Positions 13,401 through 23,915 of a stretch of 64,000 nt of DNA are shown here, piece after piece. This DNA is from Plumapathes pennacea (taxonomy: Eukaryota; Cnidaria; Anthozoa; Antipatharia; Myriopathidae). Where the stretch lies: NCBI GenBank assembly GCA_964036295.1, contig OZ038463.1, positions 15,921,069 through 15,985,068 on the forward strand, given 5' to 3'. The translations under genes were made by a program, and so were the position numbers. The stretch's first letter is position 1, and every line of letters starts with the position of its first letter. The notes beneath the pieces were generated by a model that did not search any database, had not been told where the DNA came from, and was given only the letters and a program-made list of their open reading frames with translations.

Positions 13401-14210
13401 TGTGAAGCTTTTTGGTGCTTTCTGGAACTGCTTTTTCAATCCATGAATTAATGTCCTCCTCGGTAGTCATCTTGAAATGTTTCTTGTGATTAAATTAATA
13501 AAACTGTGTTCGGATATTGGCAATAAACAGCGATAGTTCGCCAGGCGGGATTTATTCGCTGATAAAGTTATTCAGTCACATATCATGCTTCCACCAATCA
13601 CACAGGAGAGGAAATATTTTTTTATAATGGGTCATAAATAATAATAATAATCACACTAATAGTAACAACAACAACAAAAACAACAATAATAACAGCATTC
13701 TGATGTAGTACAGCCAAATGTGTGTTAGTCTCCTCCCAGCCGTTTTTGTGGTCGCAACACCTTGTGCTCCGCTCCTTGCCCACCTTTACGGCATTTCAGG
13801 GCAACTTTATTTGGGACTATAATTAGAATAGATGGTACTTTTGTTCTTTTGGGACCTATTCTGCCGGAATGAATGAAATAACATTCCGTCCATTATACTT
13901 CCAATAGCAGAATTGTCGAAATAGCGGTTGCGACTATAATATAATCGTGTTCTTTTGGTATTTTTGTCACGTCAGCTATTGTGTTTTCGAAATAGCTTTG
14001 AGAACTGCTGTTCTGTAATTATTCCAATTTCGGAATAGGAATAGACCTAAAAATGCACTCTCAATAAAGAAAGCTAGTATCTTACGTACTGTAGAACATC
14101 ATTTGAGCCATAATGCTTTGTTCCTGCCTTCTACCCTTTCGCGGGGGATGTTTCCTCTTGTAAACATACTTATCGCCGGGCTCACTGACACTCCGTTTCA
14201 TGTTCTCCAT
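7185..14210 (-). CDS. TBC1D20: TBC1 domain family member 20 (ER Rab1/Rab18 GTPase-activating protein), nine exons
   Basis: TBC1D20 is an ER-membrane TBC-domain GAP for Rab1 and Rab18, acting in ER-Golgi traffic and lipid-droplet and autophagosome biology. Minus-strand exons in order: 14090-14210 (ATG), 12541-12732, 11624-11713, 11343-11437, 10773-10864, 10140-10241, 9410-9551, 9041-9231, 7185-7419 (TGA). All junctions keep phase, giving 419 residues (human 403). The TBC domain starts near residue 80 (LRRKVWPKLLNV). The arginine-finger motif is VNLDVNR (Arg127) and the glutamine-finger motif YYQGYHD (Gln166). FALSWLITWFGHV and SFVHHLLSRIP are further family blocks. The last exon encodes RELEDQRPDSVLR and a tail-anchor segment at about residues 394-413. 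The first junction is the weakest: an alternative acceptor at 12739 adds two residues. Confidence in identity is high. Confidence 0.93.
7420..9040 (-). other. TBC1D20 last intron (1.6 kb)
   Basis: The donor is AAAG|GTACGA at the 9041 exon end and the acceptor CTCTTTAG at 7420. Reading through this donor would end the protein after eleven further codons (stop at 9004-9006) without the membrane anchor. A weakly similar further copy of the anchor-coding DNA may exist near 8370-8470, but I cannot support it firmly. Nothing else is recognised. Confidence 0.7.
10392..10432. repeat. Poly(A) homopolymer tract
   Basis: About 40 adenines lie in a TBC1D20 intron and read as poly(T) on the transcribed strand. 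No adjacent retroelement body was recognised. Confidence 0.9.
12800..13085. repeat. Dispersed repeat family B (GGGGATGCTCG...GGTACC), diverged copy
   Basis: GGGGATGCTCGTTGTACC, CAAAATCATGGGGTTTTGG and scattered GGTACC motifs recur in the copies at 17385-17705 and 27555-27755. The element lies in the first TBC1D20 intron. Confidence 0.5.
13174..13346. repeat. Foldback element, 173 bp
   Basis: CAATAAACTACTTTTGGCTT at the left is matched by its reverse complement ending TAGTTTATTG at 13346. Pairing continues inward through GGAAATATGCAT and TAATTGTC. A nested pair AAGCGAAGCTTGAG / GAGCTTCG forms the centre. It is a MITE-like insertion in the first TBC1D20 intron. Confidence 0.7.
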
Positions 14211-14660
14211 AACAGACACCACAACTAACGGATGCTTATCTCAAGCCTGTGCAATGCCTCGCTTAAATGGTGAAATATTGCTGCGTTATTCGGAAGCAGA
14301 TGAAGAAAATCTCAGTGACGAATCCTTTGGCCGGCGCCATATTTGTTTCGTTTACTGCTGACCAAAATATCGAGGACTCACCCAACCGGCAGAAAACGGG
14401 AGACTGAGAACGGCTCTTCATGGGTCCTCTTCATTAGCGCTCTTTTCGCCCTCTTCCTCATCCCTTACATTTGCGTGCTTCCTGCCACCTTTTTGATTGG
14501 CTGCATCCGCCATGTCGCCAAGGCAATCATCAAGATCACATGATTTTATACGTCACACTTTTCTCAAGACGAAGAGTTTTTCTCAAGGAGAAGAGGTCGT
14601 CGAGTCTCAGCAGCTTTTCGCTCTTACGAAACAAGTGAAAATCAGAGAACTGTCTAAACG
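14211..14660. promoter_or_regulatory. Bidirectional intergenic promoter region, TBC1D20 / LITAF-like 1
   Basis: Only 450 bp separate the divergent start codons of TBC1D20 (minus) and the first LITAF-like gene (plus), so both promoters and 5' UTRs must fit here. TACGTCA at 14550 resembles a CREB/ATF half site. I see no convincing TATA box. Regulation is inferred from position alone. Confidence 0.5.
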
Positions 14661-15116
14661 ATGTCGGCGGAGAAACCACCAGGATACCCCGGCCAACAGC
14701 CCCAACAACAAGCCTATCCACCACAACAGCCTGGCTATGCCGGTCCGCCACCGGGCTACCCACAACAACCCGGTTATGCCGCTACACCACCAGCCTACCC
14801 ACAACAACCTGGCTATCCTGTGGCACAACCTCAGCATACAACCACAACCGTTATTCAGCAGCCAACAGTGATCGCCACTGTGCCATTTTACAGGGAGACA
14901 CCTATACAGATGACTTGCCCTTATTGCAGCGCCACCATTGTTACATCCACCTCATACGAGCCGGGTACTCTGGCATGGCTCGCTTGCTTGGGGCTGGCCT
15001 TCGTCGGCTGTTGGGCTGGCTGTTGTCTTATTCCATTCTGTGTCGACGGCTGCAAGGATTGTGTTCACCACTGCCCTAACTGCCAGCGACAGCTTGGAGT
15101 TTACCGTCGCATGTGA
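14661..15116 (+). CDS. LITAF: LITAF-like protein 1 (LITAF / SIMPLE zinc-ribbon domain), intronless
   Basis: LITAF-domain proteins are monotopic membrane proteins of late endosomes and lysosomes. A zinc knuckle made by two CxxC motifs brackets a hydrophobic in-plane membrane segment. This 151-residue protein (human LITAF 161) has a Pro/Gln/Tyr-rich N-terminus of PGYPQQP-type repeats up to residue 60, with PPGY and PPAY motifs that fit WW-domain (Nedd4-class) binding. CPYC follows near residue 86. The hydrophobic, Gly/Cys-rich segment after YEPGTLAWLACLGL follows, then the closing HHCPNCQRQLGVY. The ATG is the first in frame. It is divergent to TBC1D20 and its closest local relative is the gene at 18086. 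One-to-one orthology with vertebrate LITAF is not claimed. Confidence 0.92.
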   Translation: MSAEKPPGYPGQQPQQQAYPPQQPGYAGPPPGYPQQPGYAATPPAYPQQPGYPVAQPQHTTTTVIQQPTVIATVPFYRETPIQMTCPYCSATIVTSTSYEPGTLAWLACLGLAFVGCWAGCCLIPFCVDGCKDCVHHCPNCQRQLGVYRRM

Positions 15117-15414
15117 TGCTTGACGGTTTGTTCATTTTGTGACCCGTACGTTTATTTTCAAGCCACGGAAATATGACCGGATCGTATACACAGGAATGAT
15201 CTGCATGTAATATTACTAGACAGGACTTTAAGACTAAAGAACTTTAACATAAGCGAAACCATAATCACAATAATTTTAACATGTTGCGTACAGTGATGTT
15301 TCACATAGTGAAAACAGATTGGTGCGATTTCGCATATTCGGCCTCAAATCGCATCCGATCGCATAAATAATAGGAAGTTTCGAAAAATGTTGTACAATGT
15401 GAACAAAGGTACAC

Positions 15415-15420
15415 AATAAA
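15415..15420 (+). terminator. Polyadenylation signal AATAAA for LITAF-like 1
   Basis: A canonical AATAAA lies about 300 bases after the stop codon of the plus-strand LITAF-like gene, a plausible 3' UTR length. The assignment is by position only. Confidence 0.5.
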
Positions 15421-15879
15421 TTCCCACTTTCACTAAAGCTTCTACAGCTAAACGTTGTCTGAAGGGTGATTTACCTGCCAAAAATCCTGAGAAAAAATTT
15501 AGAAAACCTCTGTAACCTTCGATTTGGTTGTCAACTGAACAACATGGCGTTATTTCCGTGTTTTTATGGGCCTGGTATTAGTTTTGGAGTAGCTTGTTAT
15601 TATAGTAGGTAAAATCTGAGGGGTACCCTGTAGTGTCTGGTCTTTCCGAAGGTCAGCCTTGACCAGTTTTCAACAGTTTATGAAAACTGATCACACTTTA
15701 GGATTTAATCCAGAAATGTTGTTTAGAGAGCCGAATGCAAAAAAATATTAATTTTGTTCAGGTGAGATTTTCCAGGAGATTTTGTTTTTGTAGCTTGTAG
15801 GTTCTTGTTTGTATCCAGAGGTAGAGCATTTTGGAAAGTAAAATTTTTTTTCTGAGTTTTAGGTTTGAGGTTTTGTTTT

Positions 15880-16288
15880 AAGCCCTGGCCAAACGAGGTG
15901 CAAGTCGATGCAAGTTTTCAAACTTGCACGGACTTGCGTTTCTTTGGCCACCAACTTGCACGGACTTGCATTGACTTGTAGTGACTTGCATGGAATTTGA
16001 ACATGTTCGTCGACACAAGCTTTTCACCTAAGACAGCAAAGAGCGCGTTAGCAAAGGCAAGTCTAAATCAAAAACATCAAAAGTAAAAGCCTCCTCATTA
16101 AGTTCCAGCTCAAGAGAGACTTTTTACTCGGTTTCTGACTCAGAACCGTTTAAAAAGGAAAAAGTTTTTATGAAACTTGCATGAGCTTGCATCGACTTGC
16201 CTCTTGTTTGGCCACCTTTTGCAAGTCGATGCAAATTTCTTTGTCATATCAAACTTGCATCGACTTGCATCTTGTTTGGCCAGGGCTT
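15880..16288. repeat. Element with AAGCCCTGGCCAAAC terminal inverted repeats, first copy
   Basis: The left end AAGCCCTGGCCAAACGAG pairs with the right end CTTGTTTGGCCAGGGCTT. The sub-terminal DNA is a cluster of ACTTGCATCGACTTGCA-type 15-mers in both orientations. A second element with the same termini but a different interior lies at 39554-39999. No target-site duplication is clear. Confidence 0.7.
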
Positions 16289-16364
16289 TAGAGTTTTAGG
16301 TTGACATATTTGCTGTTTCCCCACTCAACCTGGTCAAAACCTCCCCTTCTCCCTCCCCCCTTAA

Positions 16365-16820
16365 AGTGAACATAAGCCCAAAAATGATATCTTCACAATC
16401 GATTCTACATAAGGTAAATAGTTGACTATTAGATTATTTCTGTGTTTCAACATTGCGCCTATAAGTTATAGAGGTTTATATTTCGAATATGGTAATGGCG
16501 TGACGTCAAAGGAGTAATTCAATGTTATTTCTTTCTCTTCATGATTGGAACTGTTTCCAGATTCATACAAAGTATTTGCTAAAATCATTTACACAGAATT
16601 CAAATATAAAATGGATGTTGATAAAATGTCAATTGTCTCTGCCAACAAGATTTTGTATAATAAATTGTTCTTCTTTGACGTCACGTCATTACCATATTCA
16701 AAATATAAACCTTTATAACTCAAAGGCGCAGCGTTAAAACGCAGACTTATTCCAATAGTCAACATATTTCTGTCATGTAGATTCGATTGTAAAGATATCA
16801 TTTTTGGGCTTATGTGCACT
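16365..16820. mobile_element. TTAA-flanked non-autonomous element, 456 bp
   Basis: It is flanked on both sides by TTAA (16361-16364 and 16821-16824). The left end AGTGAACATAAGCCCAAAAA pairs with the right end TTTTTGGGCTTATGTGCACT. Long inverted arms of about 150 bp follow, including a GACGTCA palindrome near each inner end. A TTAA target suggests mobilisation by a piggyBac-like transposase; that assignment is inference. Confidence 0.75.
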
Positions 16821-17384
16821 TTAACGCCCACCTAAATGTTGTTGCATAGTCATTTTGTGTATGAAATAATTTTACAGAATTTTAAAGCTGAAACTTGTGA
16901 CTTATGCTTGCTTTGCTTGGCCCTTCCTCAAAATCCCCACACTAAGGTCCAAATTTAGGAGCATTACTAAATTAACCTTGTCCTAGATAATTCTATAAAT
17001 CCTAAAATAGCAAACATGTTATTGCAGTCAAACCTCGCTATTTTTGGATACCCATGACTTTATCTGTGATTTCATTCATAGATAAATTCAAAGGTGAGGT
17101 TCATGAAATAATATAATATCAAGAATATTGATGTTTCATATTTAAAGCTGCAATGCATGGTGTATAACTGCATGCCCATTCTTGTGTTGAACTTTTCACA
17201 ACTTGAAAATCTTATCTTCAGTTTATAACAGTTGGGTCAAAACCTGACCACAACAAATCGAACCCTTTTTTTTTAATTTCGGCCTTTGAAGAAATTGAAC
17301 CCCTCAATACTCGTTTGAAAAAAAGTGCATTAGTGAAAGACTAGATGTATGAACTTGCTTGTACATTAACTTGCAAAAATGATG

Positions 17385-17705
17385 GGGATGCTTGTCAGGA
17401 ATTTTTGTTTTGACCCCTAAAAGGTACTAAATGGGCATGGCTCGAGCTTCTTTTGACATCGAAAGGTACAGAGCGTATCAAAATTTTATAGATTGATGCC
17501 TTTCATTGCTATAAAGATAATATCATGAAGCACTTTATCGATTGCTGTTTTCAAAGAAAAAAGTTCATTTGGACTGACAACCAAATAATAAAAGATACCA
17601 CATCACATACAAAATATCTGCATTTGATGTTGAGAACCCAGTAAGTGTTACCAAAACCCATGATTTTGACCCCAAATGGTACGACGAGCATCCCCGTCTT
17701 TTTTT
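17385..17705. repeat. Dispersed repeat family B, best-preserved copy
   Basis: GATGGGGATGCTTGTCAGGA at the left is answered by GTACGACGAGCATCCCCGTC at the right end. The interior contains TGACCCCTAAAAGGTAC, ATGGGCATGGCTCGAGCTT and CCCATGATTTTGACCCC, shared with the copies near 12800 and 27555. It appears to be a MITE with short imperfect inverted ends. Confidence 0.65.
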
Positions 17706-17782
17706 ATATGGGATTCCCCCTCTCCTCCTCCCGTGTGGTATGAGATTATAAATTAATACAGCGACATTTGTCCAAGCATGTG

Positions 17783-17788
17783 TTTATT
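17783..17788 (-). terminator. Polyadenylation signal (AATAAA on minus) for LITAF-like 2
   Basis: TTTATT on the plus strand reads AATAAA on the minus strand, about 300 bases past the stop of the gene at 18086. The assignment is by position only. Confidence 0.45.
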
Positions 17789-18085
17789 GTCTTCTTTATA
17801 CACTAAGGATTTGTGCTTGGTTCTTACCTAAATAATGTCTTTACACTGCTATAGTATGCACTGATAAGTCTAAACGCTAAAAGTTACAGTTTGACATATG
17901 TACAAACAAAACAAGAGTTCAAAGACCTCGTGACAGGAATTATTGGACAAAAGGCGTCATCCAACATTTAATATAGGGCACTGCGCAAAGAGAAAACTTG
18001 AGTTCGTCTACAAAACAGTTTGCATGTATAATAGAAAACCCAAGTTGAAAGGGACAAACGGGATCGGAACAGATCCTGACCGAGA

Positions 18086-18583
18086 TTACATGCGACGGTA
18101 CACACCGAGTTGTCGCTGGCAAGCGGGGCAAATGTGAACGGCATCTTGCATACCATCAACGCAGAAGGGAATGAAACAACAGCCAAGATCGCAGCCAACA
18201 ATGCACAGACCCAGGCAAGCTAGCCAGGTTAAGGTCCCAGGCTCATATCTGATCGAAGTGACGACCGTCGAATGGCAATTTGGGCAAACCACGGATGCTG
18301 GAACATCGCCAAACGAGACGCCATGCCCGACTATCACTGGATTGGACTGCTGAATGATAGTGGTGGTCTGGTGGGAGACAGCCGTTCCGGGATACCCAGG
18401 TTGGGCAGGATAGCCTTGTGGTTGAGCATAACCAGGCTGTTGGGGGTTGTAGCCAGCTGCTGGTTGTTGCTGAGGATAACCCGACGGTTGTTGTGGGTAG
18501 CCTGGTCCTGCTTCCCCTGCTTTAGCCAGTGGATAACCAGCTTGTGCTACTGGTGGTGAGTATGGTGGTGGTGGCTGGGCCAT
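18086..18583 (-). CDS. LITAF: LITAF-like protein 2 (LITAF / SIMPLE zinc-ribbon domain), intronless
   Basis: This 165-residue protein has the same architecture as LITAF-like 1. The N-terminus MAQPPPPYSPP contains a textbook PPxY motif. A Pro/Gln/Gly/Tyr-rich low-complexity region with PGYPQQ and PGYAQPQ repeats follows, then VVCPNC, a hydrophobic stretch from YEPGTLTWLACLGL to CCFIPFC, and HICPACQRQLGVYRRM. The C-terminal QRQLGVYRRM is identical to that of LITAF-like 1, so these two form one subfamily and the pair near 23.5-25.7 kb another. It is transcribed on the opposite strand from LITAF-like 1. The likely role, by family, is an endosomal membrane adaptor engaging Nedd4-type ligases through PPxY. 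Confidence 0.92.
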   Translation of the reverse strand: MAQPPPPYSPPVAQAGYPLAKAGEAGPGYPQQPSGYPQQQPAAGYNPQQPGYAQPQGYPAQPGYPGTAVSHQTTTIIQQSNPVIVGHGVSFGDVPASVVCPNCHSTVVTSIRYEPGTLTWLACLGLCIVGCDLGCCFIPFCVDGMQDAVHICPACQRQLGVYRRM

Positions 18584-18963
18584 ATTTTCTTCTCTTGCTC
18601 AGTGAGGATCACAGAATTAACTCAACTGCTCCCGAACCTCGCGTGAATTTATGAGTTCGGGTTGTTTTTCCTGGTTACCAGGCTCTTATAACTTGCGGCG
18701 CAGGAAGCTGGGAGCGACTGTATTGATCCCCAACTGACTGACTCGTATCGGTTAGTTGTCATTCCTCTTCAGTGTCTGATTACTGTTTGAGTTCAGATTT
18801 CTTTTTCGTTCTTCCAGGGAGGGTTTTCTCCGGCCACGCTGTCGATTGAGCAACACTTTGCTCTTCTCCGTATCCAAGTTTAGCGTTTGTGTGTCCTGTT
18901 AATAAATACTTTTATTAATTATTTGTTTGCTATGTTTTTCACGGCTATGGATACAGGTATGTG

Positions 18964-19423
18964 CACAGGCGGCCCAGACTCCGGGGGTCTGTCTGTCTGT
19001 CTGTCACGCAGTGATATGTGACACGACCGTATTTGTGTAACAGAAAATTATAAGGAAATGTATGGGGAAAAGCAACGATGTGAATAAATCGTAAGATTCT
19101 GAATGAATTAAAATAAAAGCTGGTGTAACTGTTATTTGTGGTCTCTTGAGTCCCTTGTGTTGATTTCAAGCCGCTACGGCCACTATTAGTGACCGAAATT
19201 CTGCCGAGGTTTCTCCCATTTTTATTAGGGGAGAAACCTCGGCAGGATTTCGGTCACTAATAGTGGCCGTAGCGGCTTGAAATCAACACAAGGGACTCAA
19301 GAGACCACAAATAACAGTTACACGAGCTTTTATTTTAATTTATTCAGAATCTTACGATTTATCCACATCGTTGCTTTTCCTACGTGACAGACAGACAGAC
19401 TCCCGGAGTCTGGGCCGCCTGTG
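18964..19423. mobile_element. 460-bp foldback transposon with 7-bp target-site duplication
   Basis: The left arm (18964-19217) and right arm (19228-19423) are near-perfect reverse complements separated by a 10-bp AT loop. The terminal bases CACAGGCGGCCCAGACTCCG are mirrored exactly at the right end. GTATGTG flanks both ends (18957-18963 and 19424-19430). The left arm carries about 60 bp absent from the right arm, just inside a (GTCT)n tract, showing a later indel. There is no coding capacity. Confidence 0.88.
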
Positions 19424-20390
19424 GTATGTGATGGAGTGCTGAGTGAAGCAATTGAATGAAAAAAATTCTGAACGTTAGAAGGTTTCAAAAAATCCACTTT
19501 TCCATCGGCCCGCGCAGGTTAAAACATTCGTCAGGGCTCCAGACTGTTTTAAAAGTGGTTTCAGCACTTTATTTGGCCTGAGAGAACTTATTTTACCGGT
19601 CCATTAAATTCAAATTTTAGCACTTCCGACAATCGAAACCGTTTTTGTGGAACAACCAAATTTGGTAATTTACCACACTGCTTATCTCGGAAACAAGTCT
19701 GGAAACCCCCAATTTTGTTGGCATAGTGGTAAGGTTCCCATGATTTAAGTGATGAAGTTTTAACAAATTCCGAGCTTAGCCGATCTTTTGCGCGAATGTC
19801 CTTTGGCAGTTGAATTTCGATTCATGCGGAGCTGCATAACTTGTATCATTTCGCATCTAACTTGTTCAGTGACGCAATGGTCGGCGTGCATTCGGCGAAC
19901 CATTTGTGAGGAGGAATCCGGCATTCAGCAGACTAAGTTAAGTGTGAGGTTCGGGGAACGTGTCAATTTCAGTAGAAAAAAGACTATTCAGTTGTCCGTT
20001 TGGAGCCAATATAGTGTCACTGATAAAATTAAATGAAAACAAGTCTCTTGTTCAAAACAAATAGATACTAGCTCAGCTGCCGTGAATACTGAGACATCTC
20101 AGTTGGTGAATCAAATCCAAATAAAATTAGCGAGAACTATGCCGCTACTACAGACCGGCCGTGTAACTATTTTAAGTGAATTATAAAGCAATTTCGCCGC
20201 GGCAGTGTTATTACTTACTGCCTCACTCAAACAAATAATTGAAATGGCCGCTACAGAATAAAGCCAGATAATTGAACTAGAGCATCAATTTAAAGATGTT
20301 TACACTCAACTCAAAACCACATGGCATTATTTTGCAAAGTTTGCCGCGTACCGTTTCCAGCTTTTATAAAGCGTGAGCACTGCCTTACCT

Positions 20391-20474
20391 TTGGTACAAC
20401 TGATAAGTCAATCTCGGCCGCATTATTGTGAGCGCGAGCAGGTTTGATAGCATCTGTAATCTTCTCGTCCATCT
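20391..20474 (-). CDS. Possible orphan 5' coding exon (28 codons), unassigned
   Basis: On the minus strand CAG at 20475-20477 is immediately followed by ATG and an uninterrupted 28-codon frame (MDEKITDAIKPARAHNNAAE, then IDLSVVPK). The frame ends exactly at AAG|GTAAGG, a strong splice donor. About 260 bp upstream in a CpG-rich patch is another donor-like GGTAAGCC (near 20735), so a non-coding first exon is imaginable. I could not find a following exon before LITAF-like 2 and do not recognise the peptide. It may be a 5' exon of an unannotated transcript, or chance. Confidence 0.3.
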
Positions 20475-21623
20475 GAAAAATAGTTCAAGAGAGCAGAGTC
20501 ACACGCAGCGAACCTGACTGTAGAAAGATTATTTTATGGCACTGACAGATATTTATAAACTTGAAGGGACCGTTCCTGGTCTTCATTCACTTTTGTCCCG
20601 AATGGTATTCAAATGGTTCAAACTGATTCACATGGATTAAAACGGTTATATGTAAACATATGATAGAGTGTAAGGCGCGCCATAGAAAGCTGCCGAAGAA
20701 AAGCGATGCAACGAGAAAACTTGGCTTACCAAACAACCGCCGCCGTGTGACCGCCGGCCAGTGTCCGACGTTAGCTGACGAATTGCAAATGCGCGGCCGC
20801 CAACGGCGGTGACGCGAACATTTGATTGCGAGCTGTAGGCTGCTAATGGCCAGTGAATATAAATATGTCTCCAGAGGATATTAACAAAGAAAGTCAAAAC
20901 TAGAAGTACCTGAGTGACTCGGAACAAAGACGGCGCCGGTTACACATGCTACGGTACGCAAAGACATTGTGCGTCATTCATGACTAACCAGGCATGTTTT
21001 GCAATGTAGAGCCAAGCCAATGGATCGATAATGAAGTGCAGCAATTAGCAATTTTCAGAACTAACGCAATGCTTTACCTATTGCCGACTAGGCCCAAGCG
21101 GATTTTACGTCAGATCCATGGCTCCCGCCACGATTTTGCTAGTTGATGAATCTCCCCTTAAAAGTCCGCCAGGCCTCGCTCGCTCGCTCGAATCGTTTTG
21201 ATTTCACTCGCGCAGTATATACAACATTGGAGAGAAAAGCCTGATCCGAAAAGCCTTTATCACGTAAACTAATGTGCGTGCTTCTGTACATATATATTTA
21301 AATATGAAAATAGCGTAACTACCTGCTCACAGTTGGAAATAAAAGTTGCTGCGTCCGTTGTGACAGTACACTTACTGACAAACCTTTCAGCTAATTAATT
21401 AGTAAGCTTTTGTAATCACTAATCCCTTGCGACAAAAGAAAACTGTCGGTACAATGGGAGTCACTTTACGTGCGGTGCGTTACGTGTTTCACTATGCAGC
21501 AGGTTTTGCGCGATTGAATGCTGCGGGTACTATACCGCAGTGTTTGGAATAGGTTTGCGGTTTCTAATGTTTGTCATTTTAAACGCGGACCTGTAGTTGG
21601 TGAGTCTACTGCTTTGGGCTTAA

Positions 21624-21863
21624 TGGGGCAGTGCCATGAGATGCGCATGCGCGCGCGTTTGGTCAAATGTTGAAAACTGATTCGCCAAATGTTTTCAATT
21701 ATTTTGAAATCCAAGATGGCGTCCACAACGGCAATGGATCTGCCGCTCGATCGCTCGCCGCCGTTGTGGACGCCATCTTGGATTTCAAACTTGAAAACAT
21801 TGGGCGAATGTTTTCAAGATTCGACCAAACGCGTGCGCATGTGCATCTCATGACACTGCTCCT
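21624..21863. mobile_element. TTAA-flanked foldback element, 240 bp
   Basis: TTAA occurs at 21620-21623 and 21864-21867. The two arms of about 110 bp are inverted copies, including ATCCAAGATGGCGTCCACAA and its complement around a short centre near 21740. The ends are TGGGGCAGTG and, read inward from the right, AGGAGCAGTG. It contains no coding sequence; open frames inside it are by-products of the palindrome. Confidence 0.8.
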
Positions 21864-23489
21864 TTAATTCTCCACAGTCCAAGGACTGTTGAATGTCACT
21901 CCATTTTAATACCTTTTCTGAGTTCCGGGCCGTTAAAACTCCGACAATTTTGATTTCGCCTATAGTTTAATTTCGCTCTGTTTGATTGTCTGTGAATCAG
22001 TTTCAAAGCAGCAATTCTCGTTTTACAAATTGACGTTTAAATAATAGGCCCAGTTTCTCAAATTTCAGTCTCCATCCAAACTTTAGTGTCTTTAGTCTGC
22101 CGTACTCACATAGTTCAGCCGTGAAACAAAGTTTATCCTTCAATCCTCTGAAAAAGGCACTATGCCAATCACTTGGGTGATGTTTAGTGCCCGGGCAGGC
22201 CTTTGATCCAGTTTCACTAAAGTGGCTGGTTTTTCGCGACAAGCGACACATGCACAAATGCACGCAAGCATATAAAAGCGCAAATCCCTTATTTCACGGT
22301 GTAAACCGGCTCGACGCAAGAGCGCATGCACAAAGATATACTTTTCCTTGTGGTTACGCGTCAGCTCGTTTTCATCCGCCATACCTCGCGCGCACTCTTT
22401 GTGCTTCTGTCACTTGGCGCATTCAAATGAATTATCTATTGATAAGCAAACTTCAGTTGTCCTTCATAAACAGTATACTCCTGCAAATAGTTAACATCTG
22501 GTTCAAAAGTCGTCAAGAGCTAAAAAAAAAAAAACAAAACAAAAAAACAAAGAAAGAAAGAAAAGAACTGAAAAGAAAGACAAAGGACAGTCAGGGCGGT
22601 GACACAGGCGAAACACGCAGTGCCATAGCAGAAAAAAATCATTATTCAAACGCGCTTCAATTTATTTTAGGCCACACACGGTTGATAACAAGGTAGTGAG
22701 TTATCGGGTAAGATCTGAACCATAAGGTAGCTTCGCCAAGTAATATACGTCATGTCGGCATATGGCGACAGATTCTGGTGAGTTGGCTGGATCGCCTCAC
22801 GAATATTGGAATATTGCATGTTTCTTTTGCTTGGATGCGACCCGATGTATCCCACTTATCAGTTTTAGGAAGGGTCAAAACGAAAAGAAGAACAAGAACA
22901 AATAATTATCAGTTCCATTAGTTTTCGCCACTTTGATGTTCAATGATTGCTGTAAACATGCGCGCGAATCATCCGTGAAAACGAAACAGTTATTGCGCCA
23001 AGTTACGAAGCCGCTTCTTGTTTTCCTTTGAGTAGTACTAAAGGGTAAAATGGACATCCTTAAGAGGTTAACGGCATTGATCCCGTGCGACTGAATCAGA
23101 AAGTGAATCAACGAAGGAAGGGCTAAATTATTAAATTGTTTACTGCATATTAAGCTTTCTTAATTATTGCCGTTCTTTCCATGAACCGTACTTAAACATT
23201 TTTACAGAAGTTATACATAATTTTCCGAAGAAAATTCTCGGTACGTCATGTTCTTAGTATACGCAAATTCTAAACTAAAAATTCCAAAGCAGTTTTTCCG
23301 CCACCAAGCACTGCCTTTCATCTTAATCGCTGACGTTCTCCGCCATAAATTTTTATTTATCGCTGAAAACGCTTCGTGACTACGGAAATTAATTATCAAG
23401 AGTCAGAAATGCCTACAAGACTTAAAACCATCATTATGAATTAAAGGGAGAGATAATTAATAAGCAAATGTACGTATGGAGTTCGTTTG

Positions 23490-23915
23490 CTAATCACAAA
23501 ACGTGCGTTTGAACACGGCGAGTTCCTGGCTGCAATGGGGACAGGAATGAGAGATGTCTTGCACACTATGCTCACAGAGAGGCATCAAGCAACAGCCAGC
23601 GACGCAGCCCATCAAGAGCAGAGAAATGCAACACATCCATGCCAAGTGGCCGTTTTTATAGCTGAGTGCGGTGGTGATGTTTTTTTCATGGCAATACGGA
23701 CATTCCTGCAGCGTAATAGAGTCTTCTCTAAACTCGAGCTGCAAGCTCTTGTCACCGTCAGTCGGGCTGACCGGCTGCGGGGTGGTTAGTTCTTGTTCGT
23801 TTCCTTCTGTTTGCATTTCTATTCCTGGCTGTTGAGAATATACAACAGGTTGCTGTGAATCCACAGGCAGCGGGGGATAAGGTTCGCCTGGTTGATTTGC
23901 TAGTGGCTCGCTCAT
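23490..23915 (-). CDS. LITAF: LITAF-like protein 3 (tandem copy), intronless
   Basis: This 141-residue protein starts at MSEPLANQPG, the start shared with copy 4. The frame stays open 20 codons further upstream to an ATG at 23975, but that segment lies in non-homologous flank. The N-terminus is Pro/Gln-rich (EPYPPLP, no PPxY). Then come ECPYC, a hydrophobic segment from LAWMCC to CCLMPLC, and HSCPHCSQELAVFKR. Upstream of the start it has a 9- or 10-bp insertion relative to copy 4. Its upstream DNA is the downstream flank of copy 4, so its promoter is new. All four zinc-ligand cysteines are intact, so it is not an obvious pseudogene. Confidence 0.88.
   Translation of the reverse strand: MSEPLANQPGEPYPPLPVDSQQPVVYSQQPGIEMQTEGNEQELTTPQPVSPTDGDKSLQLEFREDSITLQECPYCHEKNITTALSYKNGHLAWMCCISLLLMGCVAGCCLMPLCEHSVQDISHSCPHCSQELAVFKRTFCD

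Larger units (their letters stand above)
18584..23489. other. Spacer between LITAF-like 2 and 3
   Basis: This spacer holds the LITAF-like 2 upstream region, two foldback elements (18964 and 21624), a possible orphan exon at 20391-20474 and the left part of the tandem duplication from 22228. A GC-rich, CpG-containing patch at about 20690-20830 could be a promoter. No other coding sequence is supported. Confidence 0.55.

Noticed and set aside
22140-22382. 80-codon minus-strand frame starting MADENELTRN in the left duplication unit
   Set aside because: The corresponding frame in the other unit (near 24095) diverges after 12 codons and stops soon after, so the frame is not conserved between the two copies.
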